Below are positions 1 to 7,301 of a stretch of DNA of 7,301 nucleotides, piece by piece. Positions within the stretch are counted from its first letter, which is position 1. Every line of letters begins with the position of its first letter. The stretch comes from an uncultured Ignavibacteriota bacterium. GTDB lineage: Bacteria; Bacteroidota; Ignavibacteria; Tepidaquicellales; Tepidaquicellaceae. The position numbers were made by a program, and so were the translations under genes. A model generated the notes under the pieces. The model was not told the DNA's origin. It did not search any database and saw only the letters and a list, made by a program, of their open reading frames with translations. The stretch lies in NCBI GenBank assembly GCA_937915485.1, contig CALGII010000136.1:1-7301 (forward strand), read 5' to 3'.

Positions 1-13
1 GCTCTTCCGATCT
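1..13. other. Illumina adapter remnant (non-genomic)
   Basis: The first 13 bases, GCTCTTCCGATCT, are identical to the 3' end shared by the Illumina TruSeq read-1 and read-2 adapters. The real insert therefore starts at base 14. The adapter happens to stay open in the reading frame of the first gene, so an automatic gene caller would add false residues (S-S-D-L, the last codon straddling the junction) to the protein's N-terminus. This is a sequencing or assembly artefact, not biology. The match is seen directly; the adapter sequence is established knowledge. Confidence 0.95.
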
Positions 14-2168
14 AGTAAAGGGAAGAGAATTGGTTGACGGAGGTCTGACAGCGAATATACCGGTGGACGTGGCAAAGCAGTTAGGCGCGGACCTTGTTAT
101 CACGGTCAATTCAACGAGTCCATTGAAGAATACGGAAGAGTTGCAGAATCCGATAAACACCGCGGACCAGATTCTGTCCATAACACTCGCGCAATTGAAC
201 GCCGAGCAGTTAAAAAATTCGGATTTCATAATCACCCCCGAAATCTTCAATATTAATTCCACTGATTTCAGTTACGCCGATTACATGATTGAGAAAGGAA
301 AACTCGCGGCGGAGGACCAGATAAACGCGATAATAGGCAGAATTGACACATTGGAATCCAATGCCTCGGAAAATTTCAATAATTTTCTTTTCAACGGAGC
401 CGTTACATTCAAGTGCGAGTCGCTACCCGATTCCCTGAAAAACGCAATTATCAGCGAGCAGGAAAATAATTTTGTAAGGTATGTTACAATAGAAAAGAGA
501 CTCAGGGATATGTACAAGACGGGTTTTTTTAAAAACGTGCGCGCGAACATATACACGGATAATTCACGGAGCAGAATCGAATACACAGCGGAGAATTACA
601 CGAAATTGAACGGGATAAAAATAATATTCAATAAAGGTAACGACGTCAGGTTATTCGACTACAGGATAAAGCGCACGGACAGTCTAAACACGGGCGTGTT
701 TGCATTTTCGCAATTGACAGCAACGGAAAAGATACTACCGGAAATTTCTGACGCGGTGACTACTCTGATTTCGGAGTTTGGCAATAAATCAATATCATAC
801 CGCAGTAACAACAAGAGACTCTACGAGTTATACAGCGACCTGCTTGGGAGTCTGAGGGGAAAAGGCTATTCTCTAATCGATATTTCGAAGTTTTATCTTG
901 ATGAGAATTCGGGGATACTCGAAATCGAGTTCACCGACGGGAAGATTTCGGATATTAACATTATCGGCAACGACCTGACGAAAAGTTCGCTTATACTCAG
1001 CGAGACATACGTTAACACAAGCAAGCCTGTGAGGCTGAAGGACCTAAAGGAAAGCCTCGGAGGAATTTACGGAACGAGTCTTTTCACGCAGACGAGTCTC
1101 TCCATTAATTATCAAAAGTCCAAGCCAGTACTTGACATCTATCTTGTTGAAAAAAGCGCAAGGAATCTGTATATCTCATTCAGGGCTGACAACGAGAGGA
1201 AATTGCAGGGATACGCTTCGCTCAGAAACGAGAATCTTTTCGGCACCGGCAATGAAATCGGAGGTATAATAAAAGGAGGGCTGAGGGACAGGGAATACAA
1301 ACTCGAGGTCTTATCGAACAAATTCTTCGGCACACCGCTAACTTACAATTTTTCGGGATATTACAAATTTCAGAATTACTTTGACTATATAGAAACCACC
1401 GATGAAGCGGAAAAAACATTAACCAGGCAGCAGACAGGCGAATACAGGAACATAAGATACGGAGGAAGTTTCAAAATCGGTACTCAACTCGAAAAATTCG
1501 GCACTCTGTTTACACAGATAACGCTCGAAAATGTATCAAGGACACAATTGCAGGGAAACATACCCCAAATATCCGACCTGAACCTGTTTAAACTTAATGT
1601 CGGGGGCAGAATCGACACAGAAGACAAATCCCCATTCGCGAATTCGGGAACGGTACTGAATTATAATTATGAATCATCGAGGAACAGTCTTTCAGGGGGT
1701 GTGACATTCACAAAATTCTATTTTGATATAACGCACAGCATACCTGTTGCTTCGTCGCACATATTAAAGCCGAAGTTCATATTCGGTTTCGCGGATAAAA
1801 CAACGCCCGATTTTGAATTATTTTCACTCGGCGGCGAAAATTCATTTTACGGCATGGTAGAAGACCAGTTAATGGGAAGACAAATTTTACTCGCGTCAAT
1901 GGAGTACAGATACAAACTTCCCGTGCAGATATTCTTTGACACGTATTTTTCTTTCCGCTATGACATTGGAAGGATATGGGAAAATTCAGACGACATCAGA
2001 TTCAAGGATCTAAGACACGGTCTCGGACTGGCGGCGATGTTCAATACGCCCATAGGCAAAGCGAGTTTCTCGGCGGGGAAGACATTTTTATTGACCAATG
2101 GATTTTCAAAGGGAAGCATTATCTGGGGACAGTACACATTTTACTTCTCCATCGGTTACGATATATAG
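14..2168 (+). CDS. Patatin-like phospholipase / POTRA / Omp85 outer-membrane fusion protein (5'-truncated)
   Basis: This is the C-terminal part of a patatin-Omp85 fusion (type Vd, PlpD-like class), in which an exported lipid acyl hydrolase is joined to its own outer-membrane barrel. The first genuine codon is at 15 and the frame reads VKGRELVDGG. That is the patatin DG(G/A) motif carrying the Asp of the Ser-Asp dyad, followed by the typical NIPVDVAKQLGAD. The oxyanion loop, the GxSxG serine and the signal peptide are missing because the contig ends. Counting from the TTG at 30 as residue 1: patatin tail about 1-105; POTRA-like domain about 118-190 (with LRDMYKTGFFKNV); a second helix/strand unit about 255-303; POTRA-like about 304-375 (INIIGND); a surface-antigen barrel from about 380 to the end at residue 712. 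The loop-6 region reads LGGENSFYGM in place of the usual RGF/RGY. The TTG at 30 lies inside the conserved motif and is not the start. Substrate and transported cargo are unknown. I am sure of the family and less sure of POTRA number and boundaries. Confidence 0.9.
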
Positions 2169-2208
2169 AACATTGGGATTTTTTTTACGTATTTAAATAA
2201 AGGGAATT
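2169..2208 (+). other. Short AT-rich intergenic gap
   Basis: This 40-bp gap separates the patatin/Omp85 gene from the first phosphatase gene. It contains a run of eight T (2179-2186), the 8-bp palindrome ATTTAAAT (2191-2198) and the purine-rich stretch before the TTG start. I see no good stem before the T run, and no clear sigma-70 or Bacteroidota-type (TTTG...TAnnTTTG) promoter. Read-through from the upstream gene is therefore plausible, but a weak promoter cannot be excluded. Confidence 0.5.
2199..2205 (+). promoter_or_regulatory. Possible ribosome binding site for the TTG start at 2209
   Basis: AAAGGGA lies only 3 nt before the TTG codon at 2209, closer than an ideal Shine-Dalgarno spacing. 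No ATG, GTG or other TTG lies upstream in this frame before the in-frame TAA at 2194-2196. The purine block and the alignment with the downstream paralogue together fix TTG 2209 as the most likely start. Confidence 0.4.
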
Positions 2209-4692
2209 TTGAGATTTATAAACAAATACAGCGATTATACACTGAGGTTTTTCATTGTATTGATAACCGTTTATTGTCTTATCGCGGGCGGTATTCCGGT
2301 CTTTTATTCCCTATTCACGAACAGACTGACGATAGACGACTGTGTCAAGACAAACGTTAGTGTTGATTCGAAATCGATAATCGAAGTCCAGCAGGTACTG
2401 AAGGACGGCGCCGCAGAAAGAGCAGGGATTCTTGAAGGAGACAGAATTGTCGCCGTGAACGGCATAGAGGTCAACGACCTTACAGAATTTCAGAACATAC
2501 TCAGCAATATCACTCCCGGTAATGATGCTGTATATCTAATATTGCGAGGCGGCATACCGATGGAAATTTCGGTCAGCGTTCACAGGTATTTCCATCTAAT
2601 ATTCTACATCTTCGTTGCATTTGGTTTCGGTTTCCTGTTCAACGGGTTTTTCGTGGGGATTTCAAAGCCGAAGGAACTGACCTCACAGATATTTTTCCTT
2701 CTTTCAGCCGCGGCTTCGCAAGGTTTTCTTTCGTACGGAGGTGTCTGGTATTATGTGGGAAAGATTGAGTATCTGATGGTGAGTTACTTTGTCGCGAGCA
2801 TATTCATCTATCCCCTGCTGTTCCATTTTTTCTCGGTTTATCCGCTTTACTATGACATTCGGAAGAGAAAGTTTAAAATATTTATAGTTTACCTTGCGGC
2901 AGTGCTTATAAATTTGCCCGCGTTCTTCATAGATGTATACATCCATCTGGCGAATATGCGTATTGTTGACTTGTTGTTCACCTATTACCCGCTACTTTTC
3001 ATCGCTGCCAGCATAGCCCTTTTCCTGAAATCCTACAATAAGATTCAGGATAAAGAGGAGAAGAAGCCGCTCAGGATACTGCTTATAGGAGTTTTCATAG
3101 GATTCCTCGGGCTCATATATTATTATGCAATATTTCCGTTATTGCTTACGAAATTCAGCATGAATCCGATATCGAGGATACCAATCGTACTCGTTTTGGG
3201 GATTCCTCTATCATTCGGCTACTCAATCTACAAGTATAAAATTCTCGATACGGAGTTTTTCGTTAAACGGGGAATAGTGTTCGGAATCGTTACAGCGGTT
3301 ACGATTTCCGGATACATGGTATTAATTACGATGATTGACAACCTGTTCGATTCCTACAACCTGAAGAACAAGCAGTTGATAACTGTTTTGATTATCGTCC
3401 TCGTAATATTCTCGTTCAGTTACGTTACCAAACTAATAAAAGTATTCGTCGACAAGAAGTTCTACAGGGCAAGGTATAATTACAGAAAATCTCTTCTGGA
3501 TTTTTCGAATGAACTTCCTTTGCTGAACAGCATAAACGAGGTATGCACAAAACTATGCGGAATGCTTAAGCAGAACATGGGCATTGAAAACGCCGAACTG
3601 CTTTTAACCGACAGCAAATACAGGTATCAGAACACATCGCCCGACATAGCCATCAGAAATTCTCTGTTTCTGAAACTGATTTTTAATAAATCATACGAGC
3701 CCAGATATCTGCAGGAACAAGTTCTTCGGGAGATATCCGTTCCGAAAGAGCAGATTGACGCAATTAAAAAGAGCGGTTACGTCCTCGCCGTACCGATAAC
3801 GGTAAAAAACGAACTTGCGGGCGCTCTTTTGATGGGAAGCAAGCCGGAGAATACACCCTATTCCGACGAGGACAGCGATTTGCTGAAGACCATATGCTCG
3901 AATATTTCAATCGCGATTGAAAATTCGAGATTGCGTGAAGAGGAATACAAGAAGAACCTAATAGAAGAGGAACTAAAGATTGCAAAGAACATACAGGAAG
4001 GACTTCTGCCTGTGAATTCATTCAAGTTCGATAATATGGAAATATCATGTCTTTCAAAACCGGCGCGGATAATCGGCGGAGATTTCTATGACGTAATACA
4101 AATAGACGAAGCAAATATACTCGTAGTAATCGCGGATGTATCGGGCAAGGGTCTTCCCGCAGCACTTTACATGGCTAAGGTTCAGGCGCTAATAAGATTC
4201 GCATCCAAGATATTCAAGAGTCCCCGGGACATAATGATAGAAGTTAACAAGCAGGTTTTCGACAGATTCGAAAAAAGGTCATTCGTGACTGTATCGCTCG
4301 GGCTGTTCAATCTGAATACACGGAAAGTAAAATTCATCCGTGCGGGTCATAATCCCGCGATATTCGCGAGAAACGGCAGCATCGAACTGCTTAACACGAG
4401 AGGAATCGGTCTCGGACTGGATAAGGACGAACTTTTCAAGAAATCGCTTGACGAGTATGAAATTGAATTCGGGAAAGACAATATGCTTTTCTTTTACACT
4501 GACGGCTTGAATGAAGCGATGAACAAGGAAAGAGAGGAATTCGGCATGGAAAGGCTCATCAACATACTCAAACAGCACAAAAAGATGACGCCTTCAGAAT
4601 TAAGCAGTAATCTGATAAATGAAGTTGACGCATTTTCGGAAAATGCCGAACAGCACGACGACATAACTTTAGTGGTTGTAAAAACGTATTAA
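2209..4692 (+). CDS. Membrane receptor phosphatase: PDZ, ~10 TM, GAF, RsbU/SpoIIE-type PP2C (paralogue A)
   Basis: This is an 827-aa inner-membrane signalling protein with a cytoplasmic serine/threonine phosphatase output. Such PP2C domains usually dephosphorylate STAS anti-anti-sigma proteins; the partner is not in the window. Parts in order: basic N-terminus; TM1 about 14-36; TIDDC with Cys45; extracytoplasmic PDZ about 55-125 (GAAERAGILEGDRIVAVNG); TM2-TM10 between about 128 and 406, with KPKELTS (153-159), HFFSVYP (206-212) and KYKILDTE (342-349) at cytoplasmic ends; juxtamembrane DKKFYRARYNYRK (415-427); GAF-like about 431-573; switch helix ELKIAKNIQEGLLP (588-601); PP2C to the end. Metal-ligand aspartates are present in GGDFYD (D625, D628), DVSGKG (D643), YTDG (D765) and DDIT (D817/818), so it should be active. 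Positive-inside loops support 10 helices with the PDZ outside. The sensor half resembles ComP-like histidine kinases. The TTG start is supported because MRFINK aligns with MKFLDK of the next gene. The stop is 7 bp from that gene, indicating an operon. Confidence 0.92.
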   Translation: MRFINKYSDYTLRFFIVLITVYCLIAGGIPVFYSLFTNRLTIDDCVKTNVSVDSKSIIEVQQVLKDGAAERAGILEGDRIVAVNGIEVNDLTEFQNILSNITPGNDAVYLILRGGIPMEISVSVHRYFHLIFYIFVAFGFGFLFNGFFVGISKPKELTSQIFFLLSAAASQGFLSYGGVWYYVGKIEYLMVSYFVASIFIYPLLFHFFSVYPLYYDIRKRKFKIFIVYLAAVLINLPAFFIDVYIHLANMRIVDLLFTYYPLLFIAASIALFLKSYNKIQDKEEKKPLRILLIGVFIGFLGLIYYYAIFPLLLTKFSMNPISRIPIVLVLGIPLSFGYSIYKYKILDTEFFVKRGIVFGIVTAVTISGYMVLITMIDNLFDSYNLKNKQLITVLIIVLVIFSFSYVTKLIKVFVDKKFYRARYNYRKSLLDFSNELPLLNSINEVCTKLCGMLKQNMGIENAELLLTDSKYRYQNTSPDIAIRNSLFLKLIFNKSYEPRYLQEQVLREISVPKEQIDAIKKSGYVLAVPITVKNELAGALLMGSKPENTPYSDEDSDLLKTICSNISIAIENSRLREEEYKKNLIEEELKIAKNIQEGLLPVNSFKFDNMEISCLSKPARIIGGDFYDVIQIDEANILVVIADVSGKGLPAALYMAKVQALIRFASKIFKSPRDIMIEVNKQVFDRFEKRSFVTVSLGLFNLNTRKVKFIRAGHNPAIFARNGSIELLNTRGIGLGLDKDELFKKSLDEYEIEFGKDNMLFFYTDGLNEAMNKEREEFGMERLINILKQHKKMTPSELSSNLINEVDAFSENAEQHDDITLVVVKTY

Positions 4693-4699
4693 TATTAAG

Positions 4700-7213
4700 A
4701 TGAAGTTTTTAGATAAAATACAGGAAAGCAACTTGAGATTCTTCGTGGTATTCTTCTCATTGCTATGCCTTATTTTGAATGTCGTGGCGTTCGAGAACAA
4801 CTTCTTCTCCCGCAGGATGACAACGGACGATTGTCTCTGGATACCGAAAGGCGACTCACTTAGCCGCGAGAGCACACTGCTGATAACGCAGATAATACCC
4901 GGAGGCGTAGCAGACCAGGCCGGGCTGAAAGACGGCGACCTCCTCGTCGCGATAAACGGACGCACGTTCAGCAACACGGTTTCCGCAATGGACCTGCTGA
5001 ACCAGTACAGCAATCAGTTCATAACTTACACGGTAATTCGCGGCGGGGTAATGATTGATGTTGATATCTGGGTATATAAGTTTGTAAGCATAAGTTTTCT
5101 GATTTTCTGGGTAGTAGGTCTGGCGTTTCTTTTCGTCGGCACTCTTGTCGGTTATTCAAAGCCAAAAGAACTCACATCAAGACTCTTTTTCTTCCTGTCC
5201 TGCTCGGCAGCTACGGGGTTAGTACTGTATTCGGGCATTAATCCTGCCGGCGCAGTAAGGATTGACAACCTCGACAGCGTTTCAACTTTTCTCTATGTTC
5301 TGATGAACAGGGTTTACGCATTCGCGATGGTACTTATTCCCCCTTTGTATGTTCATTTCTTCATGACATATCCGATAAAATATGATTTCAAAAGGAGGAG
5401 AGCATTCCTTCTCGTTATCTATGCTCTGGTTTTGGCACCTCTGATTGCGGTATTTATCGTTGGCGCGAAGTTACAGGGAATATTGTCATTTTATCTTGTT
5501 AAAGTAATTCCAGTGCTTTATTTCGTAATAGGCACCGTGCTTTTCCAACGGTCCAAGAGAAAAATTACCGACCCGGGACTTCTTAAATCGCTGTCAATCA
5601 TAAGCAGGGGATTTTTATTAGGCGGCATCGGCATAACATATTACCTGGTTTTTTCTTTCGTGAACAAGGATCCGTATTTTTTAATTAATCCGCTTTACCT
5701 TCTGCCGAACGCTCTGGTGCTGGCAATACCGATATCTTTCGGATTCTCGATAATTAAATACAGGATTCTCGATACCGAGTTCATAGTGAAGAAGAGCATA
5801 GTATTCGGCATTGTAACGCTTATCATTATTACGGTTTACCTCGTACTCGTTTACCTGATGAATTCTTACTTCAAGGAAATTTTCAAGGGCAGCAATCAAC
5901 TTCTCATAATCACTTTCATTATCTTTTTCACCTTCTCATTCGATTATGTGAATAAGTTCGCGAAAGATTTCGTTGACAGGCAGTTTTACAGGGAAAGATA
6001 CAATTACAGGAAAGCCCTTTTAAATTTCACAAAAGAGACGTCATACATAAACGACATTACCGACCTTATATCGAACATCAAGGATTTTCTTCGCGATACA
6101 GTAGGCATTACGGAATTCAACCTGCGCGTGTTCAATGTAAAATACATCAAGGCGCTCGACCTAAGCCAGGACAAGAAAATCGACGTTGTTCTGAAAATGA
6201 TTATTATGGACGGAACGGAGCCTGTACTTGTCAACGCTTTAAAGGTTAACGAATTGGGATTATCGGAAGACGAGATTACGCTGCTTAAAGAAAGGAACAT
6301 AAAACTTCTGATTCCGATATATCTGAAGAACGAACTTCTCGGCACGCTGACTTTCGGTGATAAAAAATCCGGGAAAGCATTCTCCGACGAGGATATCGAC
6401 TTATTGAAATCATTCGCGTCCCAGAGCGCAATCAGTCTCGAGAACTCAAGACTGCTCAAGGAGCAGGCGGATAAACAGCGTTACGAAGAGGAAGTAAACA
6501 TCGCCGCGAGAATACAAAGCAGCCTGCTTCCCAAGACCTGCGAGATACATCCGCGTCTTGAGATATGCGGATTCGCCCAGCCCGCGGAAAACATAGGCGG
6601 CGATTTTTTTGATATTATAAGGATGAGCGAGAATAAAATTCTCGTCGCGATAGCCGACGTATCCGACAAGGGAATCCCTGCCGCGCTTTATATGTCTCAG
6701 GTACAGGCGATGATACAGTTTGCATCAAGCATATTCGAATCACCGAAAAACATACTGGTCGAGATAAACAAGCAGATATTCGAGCAGATGGACAAGTATT
6801 CTTTCGTTACCGTTCTGATTACCTTGTTTGACCTTGATACATACAAAGTAAAAACGGCGAGGGCGGGACATTCCCCTCTTTTACAGATAAGGAATAACAA
6901 TGTAAACAGAATTTATCCAAAAGGAATCGGAGTCGGGCTCGAAAAAAACGAGATATTTGCGGCGAATATCGAAGAGACAGAGTCGGAACTAATAAAAGAC
7001 GACCTATACTTCATGTATTCGGACGGGCTGTCGGAAGCGATGAATGATAAAAAAGATTTGTATTCGCCTGAAAGGCTCGAGCAGAAATTACTTGAGTTCA
7101 AAGATTCCGACACGGAAACGATAAAGAGCAATATTCTTTCGGATGTTGACGACTTCAGAAACATCACGCCGATAAACGACGATATCACGTTTGTCGCTAT
7201 AAAGGTAAAGTGA
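4700..7213 (+). CDS. Membrane receptor phosphatase: PDZ, ~10 TM, GAF, RsbU/SpoIIE-type PP2C (paralogue B)
   Basis: This 837-aa tandem paralogue of the preceding gene has the same architecture and predicted role. Parts: TM1 about 14-34; TTDDC with Cys45; extracytoplasmic PDZ about 57-127 (GGVADQAGLKDGDLLVAING); TM2-TM10 about 129-414, with KPKELTS (154-160), HFFMTYP (219-225) and KYRILDTE (353-360); DRQFYRERYNYRK (426-438); GAF-like about 442-583; switch helix EVNIAARIQSSLLP (598-611); PP2C to the end. Catalytic motifs are intact: GGDFFD (D635, D638), DVSDKG (D653), YSDG (D775), DDIT (D827/828). The PP2C core is close to paralogue A; for example, residues 651-670 match A 641-660 at 16 of 20 positions. 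The main length difference is about 12 extra residues in the extracytoplasmic loop between TM3 and TM4. The ATG lies 7 bp after the stop of paralogue A with no Shine-Dalgarno, suggesting coupled or leaderless-style initiation as is common in Bacteroidota-like genomes. The ligand and the STAS partner are unknown. Confidence 0.92.
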   Translation: MKFLDKIQESNLRFFVVFFSLLCLILNVVAFENNFFSRRMTTDDCLWIPKGDSLSRESTLLITQIIPGGVADQAGLKDGDLLVAINGRTFSNTVSAMDLLNQYSNQFITYTVIRGGVMIDVDIWVYKFVSISFLIFWVVGLAFLFVGTLVGYSKPKELTSRLFFFLSCSAATGLVLYSGINPAGAVRIDNLDSVSTFLYVLMNRVYAFAMVLIPPLYVHFFMTYPIKYDFKRRRAFLLVIYALVLAPLIAVFIVGAKLQGILSFYLVKVIPVLYFVIGTVLFQRSKRKITDPGLLKSLSIISRGFLLGGIGITYYLVFSFVNKDPYFLINPLYLLPNALVLAIPISFGFSIIKYRILDTEFIVKKSIVFGIVTLIIITVYLVLVYLMNSYFKEIFKGSNQLLIITFIIFFTFSFDYVNKFAKDFVDRQFYRERYNYRKALLNFTKETSYINDITDLISNIKDFLRDTVGITEFNLRVFNVKYIKALDLSQDKKIDVVLKMIIMDGTEPVLVNALKVNELGLSEDEITLLKERNIKLLIPIYLKNELLGTLTFGDKKSGKAFSDEDIDLLKSFASQSAISLENSRLLKEQADKQRYEEEVNIAARIQSSLLPKTCEIHPRLEICGFAQPAENIGGDFFDIIRMSENKILVAIADVSDKGIPAALYMSQVQAMIQFASSIFESPKNILVEINKQIFEQMDKYSFVTVLITLFDLDTYKVKTARAGHSPLLQIRNNNVNRIYPKGIGVGLEKNEIFAANIEETESELIKDDLYFMYSDGLSEAMNDKKDLYSPERLEQKLLEFKDSDTETIKSNILSDVDDFRNITPINDDITFVAIKVK

Positions 7214-7301
7214 TATTTCACGCAAGCGATATCTAAAAATCCGGCATGAATTAAAACTCAATCTTTTTTAAGTTAATCGAAAATTTTCCTATAGACGTGG
7301 C
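7214..7301. other. 3' flank without a supported gene
   Basis: These 88 AT-rich bases run to the contig end. The ATG at 7247 meets a stop two codons later (ATG AAT TAA). A weak inverted repeat (GATAT 7212-7216 with ATATC 7229-7233) overlaps the stop codon but is not followed by a U-tract. I see no tRNA, no convincing terminator, and no adapter at this end. It may be the upstream region of a gene beyond the contig. Confidence 0.5.

Noticed and set aside
30..32. TTG at 30 as the start of the first gene
   Set aside because: It encodes the Leu of the conserved LVDGG motif in the middle of a patatin domain, and codons from 15 onward (VKGRE) also fit the family. The gene is simply truncated.
2151..2186. 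Possible rho-independent terminator after the patatin/Omp85 gene (ATCG-GTTA-CGAT followed later by eight T)
   Set aside because: The stem is only 4 bp and lies inside coding sequence, 16 nt before the T run. It is too weak and too far away to terminate transcription.
2186..2200. TACGTATTTAAATAA as a Bacteroidota-type or sigma-70 -10 element
   Set aside because: It matches TAnnTTTG and TATAAT only partly, and no -33/-35 element lies at suitable spacing.
6004..6459. Antisense open stretch of about 150 codons
   Set aside because: It lies opposite the GAF-like region and switch helix of paralogue B, has no recognisable domain and a serine-rich composition typical of reverse-strand shadows.
6656..6673. 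DVSDKG in paralogue B in place of DVSGKG, as a sign of an inactive phosphatase
   Set aside because: The metal-binding Asp653 is kept and all other catalytic motifs are intact. From general knowledge of the family, DVSDKG is a common natural variant among SpoIIE/RsbU-type phosphatases.
7212..7233. Inverted repeat GATAT/ATATC at the end of paralogue B as a terminator
   Set aside because: It is a 5-bp A/T-rich stem with a 12-nt loop and no following T-tract; it overlaps the stop codon and is expected by chance in such sequence.
1..7301. CRISPR arrays, tRNA/rRNA genes, insertion sequences, riboswitches, attachment sites
   Set aside because: I saw no spaced direct repeats, cloverleaf, transposase motif or terminal inverted repeats by reading both strands. 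The only duplication is the diverged gene pair.

Overview
The window appears to be one assembled contig end from a Gram-negative bacterium. The organism is probably in the Bacteroidota/Ignavibacteriota/Chlorobi neighbourhood. That placement rests on the outer-membrane Omp85 barrel fused to a patatin, the weak or absent Shine-Dalgarno sequences, the moderate-to-low GC, the heavy use of ATA and AGA/AGG codons, and the type of sensor-phosphatases present. It is an inference; no marker gene is in the window.

Layout. Bases 1-13 are not genomic: they match exactly the last 13 bases shared by Illumina TruSeq adapters. From base 14 to 2168 lies the 3' part of a patatin-like phospholipase/Omp85 fusion gene. 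Its catalytic nucleophile region is off the contig, but the Asp-Gly-Gly motif, the POTRA-like domains and the complete beta-barrel are present. After a 40-bp AT-rich gap come two large tandem paralogues, 2209-4692 (827 aa, TTG start) and 4700-7213 (837 aa), separated by 7 bp. Both have the same order of parts: a short cytoplasmic N-terminus, TM1, an extracytoplasmic PDZ domain, about nine more membrane helices, a GAF-like domain, a switch helix, and an RsbU/SpoIIE-type PP2C serine phosphatase with all metal-binding aspartates. The last 88 bp hold no gene I can support.

How the parts may work together. The membrane half of each paralogue resembles the N-terminal sensor module of ComP-like 'PDZ + multi-TM + GAF' histidine kinases, but the output is a PP2C phosphatase. 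Two such receptors are encoded side by side, with conserved outputs and diverged sensor parts. This suggests that two envelope signals are relayed to anti-anti-sigma (STAS) partners encoded elsewhere. The upstream outer-membrane patatin gene lies on the same strand and could be co-transcribed, but a functional link is speculative. All genes are on the + strand; open stretches on the - strand are shadows of these genes.
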